Position numbers and translations under genes: made by a program
Shown: in pieces, positions 7,446 through 12,772 of the stretch
How the letters are laid out: each line of letters opens with the position of its first letter
How positions within the stretch are numbered: position 1 is the first letter of the stretch
The notes under the pieces: model-generated
Databases searched by the model: none
What the model was told of the DNA's origin: nothing
The model's input: the letters and a program-made list of their open reading frames with translations, nothing else
NCBI GenBank assembly: GCA_031376885.1
Contig: JANMEL010000165.1
Span: 1 to 12,772 of the forward strand
Origin: Chamaesiphon sp031376885
GTDB taxonomy: Bacteria > Cyanobacteriota > Cyanobacteriia > Cyanobacteriales > Chamaesiphonaceae
Length of the DNA: 12,772 nucleotides
Reading direction: 5' to 3'

Positions 7446-8174
7446 TTATCCGGCCATTGCGACTCGATAAATATCATCGGGAGTAAGATGAGAGTGGACG
7501 ATGCGACCATCTTTGAACCAGACAATTCGTTTGGTTTGTTTGGCCACATCTGGTTCGTGTGTCACCATGACAATGGTAATCCCCGTCTCGTTGAGTTCTG
7601 TAAAAATGTCCATTACTTCCTGTGTGGTGCGAGAATCTAGGGCACCTGTTGGCTCGTCAGCTAGGAGGACTCTGGGTTGATTGACGATTGCACGAGCGAT
7701 GGCTACCCGCTGCTGCTGACCCCCTGAAAGTTGATTTGGGCGGTTGGCCATGCGCTTACTCAATCCCACCCGTTCTAGGGCAACTACGGCCCGTTCTTTG
7801 CGCTCGCTGCTACCTAGTCCGCCGTATACCATTGGTAACATGACATTTTCTAGAGCGGTGAGTTGGGCGAGAAGATGAAACTGTTGGAATACAAAGCCTA
7901 GTTTGCGATTGCGGGTTCTGGCTAACTCATCTTCAGGAACTGTAGATACATCTAATTTATCGAGATAGTAGTGTCCTTGACTTGGCCTGTCTAGACAACC
8001 AATAATATTCATGGCGGTAGATTTGCCCGAACCAGATGGCCCCATAATCGAGCAATATTCACCTTCATCGATCGTCAGGTTGACATTATCTAATGCTTTG
8101 ACCAAGGTATCTTCGATTCCATAGGTTTTGTAGATATTTTCGAGTCGAATGATAATTGGTTTGATTGTTTCCAT
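7446..8174 (-). CDS. ABC transporter ATPase, MacB/LolD type
   Basis: 242 residues, the usual length for a stand-alone nucleotide-binding subunit of the MacB/LolD/DevA group. It hydrolyses ATP on the cytoplasmic face to drive its FtsX-type permease partner. Visible motifs: Walker A GPSGSGKS 45-52, Q-loop FQQFHLL 96-102, signature LSGGQQQR 149-156, Walker B with LADEPTGALD 171-180, and switch histidine in VTHE (H206). The phrases GCLDRPSQG and FVFQQFHLL are characteristic of the MacB-type subfamily. It lies 74 bp downstream of the permease gene on the same strand, so it is almost certainly its partner. The start codon overlaps a heptamer array, and no Shine-Dalgarno sequence is visible. All catalytic residues are intact. 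Confidence 0.95.
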   Translation of the reverse strand: METIKPIIIRLENIYKTYGIEDTLVKALDNVNLTIDEGEYCSIMGPSGSGKSTAMNIIGCLDRPSQGHYYLDKLDVSTVPEDELARTRNRKLGFVFQQFHLLAQLTALENVMLPMVYGGLGSSERKERAVVALERVGLSKRMANRPNQLSGGQQQRVAIARAIVNQPRVLLADEPTGALDSRTTQEVMDIFTELNETGITIVMVTHEPDVAKQTKRIVWFKDGRIVHSHLTPDDIYRVAMAG

Positions 8175-8202
8175 TTTGGATTTTAGATTTTGGATTTTGG
8201 AT
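8173..8202. repeat. Heptamer array ATTTTGG x4 at the ATPase start
   Basis: Four 7-bp units (ATTTTGG, ATTTTAG, ATTTTGG, ATTTTGG) run from inside the ATPase start codon into the gap. On the sense strand the leader is CCAAAAT-like. Together with the next array it fills most of the 74-bp gap. Confidence 0.8.
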
Positions 8203-8228
8203 TATCCTGATATCACTTTATTCACTAT

Positions 8229-8249
8229 CCCCTATCCCCTATCCCCTAT
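8229..8249. repeat. Heptamer array CCCCTAT x3 at the permease stop
   Basis: Three perfect CCCCTAT units, preceded by a partial CTAT. The last base falls in the permease stop codon (TAA, complement of 8249-8251). The same unit recurs at 12661-12674. Confidence 0.9.
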
Positions 8250-9469
8250 TAAACACTTCTGAGTGCTTCGATCGGATCCAATCTTGCGGCTTGTCTGGCT
8301 GGAACTACGCCAAAGAATAAGCCGATGCCACCAGAAACACTGACTGCGAGAACGATCGCCGCAGGTGAAATAGCTGCTTTGAGCGGGGTCAGATTACTAA
8401 TCAATAAAATACTCCCAACACCGATTACTGTACCAATAATTCCGCCCACAGTGGAAAGAATGATTGCTTCGATCGTAAACTGAGTCAGAATATCATTTTG
8501 AGTCGCACCGATCGCTTTGCGGAGGCCGATTTCTTGGGTACGTTCGGTTACAGATACCAGCATAATATTCATCACCCCAATCCCGCCTACCAACAGGGAA
8601 ATTCCCGAAATTGCCGCTAATAATAGCGTCAAAGCTCCAGTAATTGTACCGACAATTTGAAGGGCATCTTTTTGATTGCGGACAGTAAAATCATCTTCGC
8701 CAACAATCTTATGTCTACGCCGTAATAAATTGGTGATTTGAAACTCGGCTGCATCCATACTTTCAGCATCTTTCGCAGCAACAGAAATCAATGATAGTCG
8801 AATGCCAAAAGGTGAAGTTCGCCCGATCACTCGTTTACTCATAGTGGTAATGGGGATGAAAATCGCATCATCTTGATTGCTACCAAAAGAAGAGCCTTTC
8901 CCTTCCATCAATCCAACCACCTCGAAACTGAGATTATTAATCCGAATCTGCTTGCCTAATGGATCGTTATTGCCAAATAGTCGTTGGGCAATATCTGTAC
9001 CTACCATCGCCACCTGTTTATCATTTTTGACATCTAAAGCAGTAACAAATCTTCCTTTATCCACGGCAAAATTTCGCACATCGGGAAACTCTTTGGTGGT
9101 ACCTTGAATAATCGAAGTAGTCGTAATATTTTGATAATTAACCACCAAAGAAGATTGCAAAATAGGCGCGACACCAGATACCGAAGGAACTTGACGAGCG
9201 ATCGCTCTAGCATCACTTAAAACTAGTGTTGGCGGTACACCACCACTCCGAATATTCTGCGCTTTCGGACTACCTGGTAAAATAAATAATGTATTCGGCC
9301 CCAGATTTTTGAACTGATCTGCTGCTAGGATTTGAGTACCTTCACCGACCCCAATCATCGTAATCACCGAAGCATTGCCAATGATAATTCCTAACATCGT
9401 TAAACCACTCCGTAGCTTATTTGCTACGAGGGTTGTCGCTGCCATCGTTAAGCTTTCAATTAAATTCAT
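8249..9469 (-). CDS. ABC transporter permease, MacB/FtsX family
   Basis: 406 residues with the MacB layout: one membrane helix near the N-terminus (about 18-42, starting NKLRSGLTMLGIIIG), a large periplasmic domain (about 45-270), then three helices (about 275-305, 333-359, 367-390). MacB/FtsX landmarks are GGIGVMNIMLVSVTERTQEIGLRKAIGA (295-322), in which the cytoplasmic coupling segment sits, and the C-terminal PARQAARLDPIEALR. It lacks a fused ATPase, which is encoded separately just downstream, unlike E. coli MacB. MacB-type pumps do not move substrate through the membrane; they drive a periplasmic adaptor/TolC conduit. Substrate is not deducible. The start codon at 9469 is preceded within five bases by a C-rich heptamer array (sense strand), and there is no Shine-Dalgarno sequence. 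Confidence 0.94.
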   Translation of the reverse strand: MNLIESLTMAATTLVANKLRSGLTMLGIIIGNASVITMIGVGEGTQILAADQFKNLGPNTLFILPGSPKAQNIRSGGVPPTLVLSDARAIARQVPSVSGVAPILQSSLVVNYQNITTTSIIQGTTKEFPDVRNFAVDKGRFVTALDVKNDKQVAMVGTDIAQRLFGNNDPLGKQIRINNLSFEVVGLMEGKGSSFGSNQDDAIFIPITTMSKRVIGRTSPFGIRLSLISVAAKDAESMDAAEFQITNLLRRRHKIVGEDDFTVRNQKDALQIVGTITGALTLLLAAISGISLLVGGIGVMNIMLVSVTERTQEIGLRKAIGATQNDILTQFTIEAIILSTVGGIIGTVIGVGSILLISNLTPLKAAISPAAIVLAVSVSGGIGLFFGVVPARQAARLDPIEALRSV

Positions 9470-9474
9470 TTTTT

Positions 9475-9530
9475 AGGGGATAGGGGATAGGGGTTAGGGG
9501 TTAGGGGGTAGGGGTTAGGGGTTAGGGTTT
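9475..9530. repeat. Heptamer array AGGGGWT x8 upstream of the permease
   Basis: Eight consecutive 7-bp units in strict phase: AGGGGAT x2, AGGGGTT x2, AGGGGGT, AGGGGTT x2, AGGGTTT. It starts five bases upstream of the permease ATG. On the sense strand it is C-rich and could pair with the G-rich copy of the array at 9603-9644 in the same transcript. Confidence 0.92.
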
Positions 9531-9602
9531 AAATTTGGATCTTAGTGGATAGGATTTAGGTGATGAATTTTAGATTCTGTGTTAGAAGATTAGGCGTGTT
9601 TT

Positions 9603-9644
9603 CCCTATCCCCTATTCTCTATTCCCTATCCCCTATTCCCTACT
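9603..9644. repeat. Heptamer array CCCTATY x6 over the adaptor stop
   Basis: Six consecutive 7-bp units: CCCTATC, CCCTATT, CTCTATT, CCCTATC, CCCTATT, CCCTACT. The array includes the stop codon of the adaptor gene (TAG, complement of 9640-9642) and part of its last lysine codon, so it has reached into coding sequence. Confidence 0.9.
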
Positions 9645-11241
9645 TATCATCTTTCATCATTTTATCTTTAAAACCTTTGGGAATATCAATAAAGACTTTT
9701 TCGCCAGATTTTAGACCTTCTAAGACTTGGATTTTGTCTTTAACTGTCGCTCCAACTTTGATCTCTTTAAATTTGGGTTCGTTATTTTCACCAGGAACAT
9801 AAACACCCGTTTTACCGCGTTTGGAACTGATCGATACAGTGGGTACTGTGAGTGCGTTAGTTGTGCGAGCACCCGTAAAGATCCCATTGACATTCATGCC
9901 CGATTTGAGAACATCTTTGCCACTATCGATTTGGACTCTGACTTCAAAAGAAGTCACATTTTGCTCGATGACAGCTTCTGGGGCGACTAATCGAACTGTA
10001 CCTTGAAAAGGTTTATCGCTAAAAGCATCAGCGGTAATTTCTACTTTTTGACCGACTTTAATTTTGCCGATGTCAACTTCAGGCACCTTAGTTTTGACTT
10101 CTAAATCCTTGGCGAGGGCGACGATCGAAGTAGATGTCGCCGACGAACTACTCGAAGCCGAAGTAGTTGGGGTGACAAAAGCCCCAATACTGGCATAACG
10201 TTGGGTAATCAAACCAGCAAAAGGAGCAACGACTAAGGAATCTTGAAATTGAGCCTGAGCCGATTGCACTTGAGCCTGTGCCACAGCTACCGCCGCTGTC
10301 AATTGGTCGATTTCTTCTGGGCGGCTACCATTTTTGGCTTGCTGGAGAGCCGATCGAGCTTGGTCAACTTGAGCTGATAAACTAGCGATATCTTCGCTGC
10401 GGCTACCGAGTTGAGACTGACGTAATGCTTGTTGAACCTCCGTCACCACAGCTAGACGCTGATTGATTTCTTGTTGGCTACTATTGCGAATTTGTTGGAG
10501 TTTTTGTTGGGTATCGAGGAGATTGGCGCGGGCTGTTTCGTAGTCTGCGGTCGATCGATCTAGTGTATCTTGGGAGATTGCGCCGTCTTTTTTGAGCGAC
10601 AGGTTTCGAGAAATTTGAGCTTGCGCTAGCTTTAATTTGGCCGTAGCCGAAGCTACCTGGGCTGTAGCCTGCTCGATTTGTTGAGGGGCGATCGATCTCG
10701 ATAGATTCAAATTAGCTTGTGCCTGGGCCAATTTTGCCCGCACCTGAGCCGTTTCTTCTGGGCGGCTGCCATTCTTGGCTTTATTGAGATTGGCGACAGC
10801 AACATCTAGTCTGGCTTGAGCTTGAGCGATTTCTTCTGGGCGGGTACCATTTTTGGCTTTATTGAGATTAGCTTGAGCCTGCTGGAGATTGGCTGTAGCC
10901 TGGGCTAATCCGGCTCTTACTTCCGCATTTTCCATCTGAGCGATCTTTTGCCCCTGCTCAACCCGATCTCCCTGCTCGACAAAGAGCTGGGCGACTTTCC
11001 CAGAGGTTTTCGGGCTGAGATTGGTAGTTTGGAAGGGAATAATCGTACCGCTGGCGGTAATCCGATCTGTGAGATCTTCAGACTTGGCCGCGACAGTGTA
11101 GCGATCGAGATCGATGGTGCTAGTTGGTTTAAACTGGTTTACAGCCACAGTACCCAATGCTACTACACCGATCGCCGCCGCAGCTACTCCGGCAATTAGA
11201 GGAATGGGTTGTTTGAGGTTATTTATTAGAGGGAATTGCAT
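9640..11241 (-). CDS. Periplasmic adaptor (membrane fusion protein) of a MacAB/DevBCA-type exporter
   Basis: 533 residues, long for this family. One N-terminal membrane helix (about 13-35), first half of the lipoyl domain (about 75-108, with VEQGDRVEQGQ), a very long Ala/Gln-rich coiled-coil hairpin (about 108-335), second lipoyl half (337-358, APFAGLITQRYASIGAFV), then beta-barrel and membrane-proximal domains (about 375-520, with PEVDIGKIKVGQ). The hairpin tip is LKKDGAISQDTLD (216-228). The motif NGSRPEE or a variant occurs four times (131, 157, 278, 304), mirror-placed about residue 220. A Ser/Thr-rich insert (SASSSSSATSTS, 361-372) follows the lipoyl domain. It would connect the permease to a TolC-type outer-membrane duct encoded elsewhere. 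First gene of the cassette, 170 bp upstream of the permease. Start at ATG 11241 with only a weak GAG upstream. Confidence 0.94.
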   Translation of the reverse strand: MQFPLINNLKQPIPLIAGVAAAAIGVVALGTVAVNQFKPTSTIDLDRYTVAAKSEDLTDRITASGTIIPFQTTNLSPKTSGKVAQLFVEQGDRVEQGQKIAQMENAEVRAGLAQATANLQQAQANLNKAKNGTRPEEIAQAQARLDVAVANLNKAKNGSRPEETAQVRAKLAQAQANLNLSRSIAPQQIEQATAQVASATAKLKLAQAQISRNLSLKKDGAISQDTLDRSTADYETARANLLDTQQKLQQIRNSSQQEINQRLAVVTEVQQALRQSQLGSRSEDIASLSAQVDQARSALQQAKNGSRPEEIDQLTAAVAVAQAQVQSAQAQFQDSLVVAPFAGLITQRYASIGAFVTPTTSASSSSSATSTSIVALAKDLEVKTKVPEVDIGKIKVGQKVEITADAFSDKPFQGTVRLVAPEAVIEQNVTSFEVRVQIDSGKDVLKSGMNVNGIFTGARTTNALTVPTVSISSKRGKTGVYVPGENNEPKFKEIKVGATVKDKIQVLEGLKSGEKVFIDIPKGFKDKMMKDDK

Positions 11242-11709
11242 AGATACTCACGACTGACAAATTTTGGATCGAAACTCTCGTTGAGGCGTAGGCTTTATCC
11301 CTGCGCTGGCTATAATCGATCGTCTCCCGCTAACTCGCAGCGTGGGTAGAAGAGCACTGCCGACTATCAAAAAAATTGTTACTTTTATTTACATATAATT
11401 GTACCTGTTGACTGTTCCACATTGCTAGTGACCAAGGTAACGATTTTACCCATCGTCAAAGTGATACAATTTCGGGTAGACCTTTGCATCCGGCTCCAAC
11501 ACAGAGGCTAGTTGCGATGTTGATGGAGCTTTGTCTCAGGCAAAAGCAGCATCAAATCACCTTGACGGGATCGTTAAAACCCCGTCTAAGGGCACATTTT
11601 AATTCAAAACCCGACTAACATCTTAGCGATCGCTTTGAACAAATCTGTGTCTTGTGTTACGAGCTACGGATAGTCAGTTATCTATTATCTACCCAGCCCC
11701 AAATTTATT
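11242..11709. other. 468-bp divergent intergenic region between exporter and TPR gene
   Basis: Must hold the promoters of both divergent units. On the plus strand there is a perfect TATAAT at 11394-11399, but its only nearby -35-like hexamer (TTGTTA, 11376) is 12 bp away. TACAAT at 11465-11470 is another -10-like hexamer. A hairpin with 6-bp stem GACGGG/CCCGTC lies near 11563-11585, without a U-tract. One HIP1 octamer is at 11626-11633. The part near 11285-11350 (GGCGTAGGCTT...) vaguely resembles the interspersed repeat at 6525. A 33-codon open frame, 11517-11618, is discussed as a finding and not called as a gene. Confidence 0.5.
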
Positions 11710-12570
11710 GTGCCCAAACGGATCTGTTTATTCCTCATCACTGCCTGCTTGAGTGTAGTGAGCTTGCCAACTGTGACACATAGTCAAGCTTTAGTACCTT
11801 ATACCCTCAATCAAAGTCCCCAATCTCTGGAAGAAACTAGCAAAAGCTTATTGCGACAGGGTGTAGGATTAGTCCAATTTCAGCAATACGAACAGGCAAT
11901 TCCTCGCGTCGCCTTAGCCACTCAGTTGAGTCCAAAAAATCATGAAGCGTGGTTTTTGTTGGGCACTTTGTATGTGCAGGTGCAAAAATACGATCGAGGG
12001 ATTGAAGCACTTCAAACAGCAAAGGGTTTGAAACCTGAAGAGGCGGATGTGTTATTTACGCTAGGTTCGGCATATTTCCAAAAAGGTAACTATGCCAAGG
12101 CGATCGAAAGTCTCCAATCTGGACTAAAAATCAAGCCAGAAACTGTTAGCCCGATGTTCGATCTAGGCAATGCTTATTATAAATCGACTAGATATCCTGA
12201 AGCGATCGCGCAATATCAAAAAGCAGTAAAAAAAGATCCCAAATTTTGGCCCGCAATCAATAATATCGGCTTAGTTCATTACGAATCAGGCGATATCAAA
12301 GCTGCGGTCGAAAATTGGGAAAGAGCAATCTCGATCGACCCCAAAGCCGCAGAACCAATGCTGGCGATCGCTACCGCTTTATTTATTCAAGGCAAACAAA
12401 CGGAAGCCTACACTACCGCCGAAAATGCAATTTCTCTGGATAGTCGTTATGCGAATATTCCATATCTCAAAGAGAATTTATGGGGCGACAAACTGATCGA
12501 AGATACCCGTAAATTAATTCAAACTCCTAGAATTAGGGCCTTTATTACTAAGACTCCAGTTAAGGGTTAA
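11710..12570 (+). CDS. Exported tetratricopeptide-repeat protein
   Basis: 286 residues. The N-terminus is a classic signal: MPKR, a hydrophobic core about 5-20, and a likely signal-peptidase I site after HSQA (residue 27); an uncleaved membrane anchor is possible. About six TPR units of 34 residues follow in near-perfect register (about 44-77, 78-111, 112-145, 146-179, 180-213, 214-247), seen in phrases such as AWFLLGTLYVQVQKYDRGIEAL, VLFTLGSAYFQKGNYAKAIE and FDLGNAYYKSTRYPEAIAQY. TPRs form a superhelical scaffold for binding other proteins; no enzymatic domain is present. Cyanobacterial homologues are often labelled Ycf3-like, and a membrane-anchored TPR assembly factor such as Pitt is conceivable, but I cannot assign it. 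The start is GTG at 11710: no upstream in-frame alternative gives a signal peptide, and there is no Shine-Dalgarno. Divergent from the exporter. Confidence 0.88.
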   Translation: MPKRICLFLITACLSVVSLPTVTHSQALVPYTLNQSPQSLEETSKSLLRQGVGLVQFQQYEQAIPRVALATQLSPKNHEAWFLLGTLYVQVQKYDRGIEALQTAKGLKPEEADVLFTLGSAYFQKGNYAKAIESLQSGLKIKPETVSPMFDLGNAYYKSTRYPEAIAQYQKAVKKDPKFWPAINNIGLVHYESGDIKAAVENWERAISIDPKAAEPMLAIATALFIQGKQTEAYTTAENAISLDSRYANIPYLKENLWGDKLIEDTRKLIQTPRIRAFITKTPVKG

Positions 12571-12646
12571 GGGAGAGGGGGTGAGGGGGAGAGTGGGAGA
12601 TGGGGTGAGGGGGAGAGTGGGAGATGGGGAGAGTGGGAGATGGGAG
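12560..12646. repeat. Purine-rich G-run repeat after the TPR gene
   Basis: Begins with heptamer-like TTAAGGG units overlapping the TPR stop codon (12568-12570), then changes to GGTGAGGGGGAGAGTGGGAGAT-like blocks repeated at a 24-bp offset (GTGAGG at 12581 and 12605). Nearly all purine on the plus strand with many GGG runs, so G-quadruplex formation is possible. Confidence 0.75.
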
Positions 12647-12660
12647 TTTATCAAAACTAT

Positions 12661-12709
12661 CCCCTATCCCCTATCCCCAATACCCAAAACCCAAAACCCA
12701 ATACCCAAG
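12661..12709. repeat. Heptamer array CCCCTAT/ACCCAAA x7
   Basis: Seven consecutive 7-bp units in strict phase: CCCCTAT x2, CCCCAAT, ACCCAAA x2, ACCCAAT, ACCCAAG. The unit drifts in sequence while the period is kept. C-rich counterpart of the G-rich block upstream, so the two could pair in a transcript reading through. Confidence 0.9.
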
Positions 12710-12772
12710 TAAATGTGTAAAAATAATTATAAATTAGGTTAGAAAGCGAACAAAATAAGGCAGAAAGAGATG

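Noticed and set aside
7446..11241. Calling the cassette devBCA
   Set aside because: Gene order matches DevB-DevC-DevA, but the permease has the MacB layout and motifs rather than those I associate with DevC, and nothing shows glycolipid export. Left unnamed.
9640..11241. Adaptor and RTX protein as one type I secretion system
   Set aside because: The ABC parts are MacB/LolD type, not HlyB type with fused membrane domain and peptidase-like domain; the genes are also separated by ftsH.
11376..11399. Strong promoter TTGTTA/TATAAT on the plus strand
   Set aside because: The two hexamers are only 12 bp apart, too close for a standard promoter, so only the -10 box is noted.
12715..12772. Start of a further gene at the right edge
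   Set aside because: The window ends in GAAAGAGATG, which could be a ribosome binding site and start codon, but no coding sequence follows to test it.

Overview
The window reads as chromosomal DNA of a cyanobacterium. Seven perfect copies of the octamer GCGATCGC (HIP1) occur outside the first gene. FtsH belongs to the cyanobacterial multi-copy family, a large RTX calcium-binding protein is present, and nearly every gene junction carries the 7-bp tandem repeats (STRR type) known from cyanobacteria. I cannot name the genus with confidence.

Layout. Six of the seven genes lie on the minus strand. Reading down that strand from about 11.2 kb, there is a tripartite-efflux cassette in the order periplasmic adaptor (11241-9640), MacB/FtsX-type permease (9469-8249) and ABC ATPase (8174-7446). 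It is followed by a small Tat-exported protein resembling beta-carbonic anhydrases (7317-6676), then a divergent FtsH protease (6455-4530), then a giant RTX protein that starts at 4281 and runs off the left edge of the window after 1427 codons. The only plus-strand gene is a secreted tetratricopeptide-repeat protein (11710-12570). It is divergent from the exporter and separated from it by a 468-bp gap.

How the genes may work together. The adaptor, permease and ATPase form a complete inner-membrane exporter of MacAB/DevBCA organisation. It would need a TolC-type outer-membrane protein that is not in the window, and its substrate is unknown. The carbonic-anhydrase-like protein is close enough (128 bp) and co-oriented, so it could be read with the exporter, but a possible promoter in the gap means this is not certain. 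FtsH has a plausible promoter of its own. The RTX protein has no N-terminal signal and is expected to leave by a type I system; no HlyB/HlyD pair of that type is adjacent.

Most notable non-coding feature. At least eight arrays of strictly 7-bp-phased repeats, of several different sequences, sit at gene boundaries, often touching start or stop codons. Two junctions carry a G-rich array followed by a C-rich array that could pair with it. Inside the RTX gene there are three layers of recent-looking coding repeats: 27-bp nonapeptide units, a 375-bp module and a 420-bp duplication. I see no tRNA, rRNA, CRISPR array or insertion sequence. I did not find a convincing new multi-gene system; the best candidates for something undescribed are the Tat-exported carbonic-anhydrase-like protein and the heptamer arrays.
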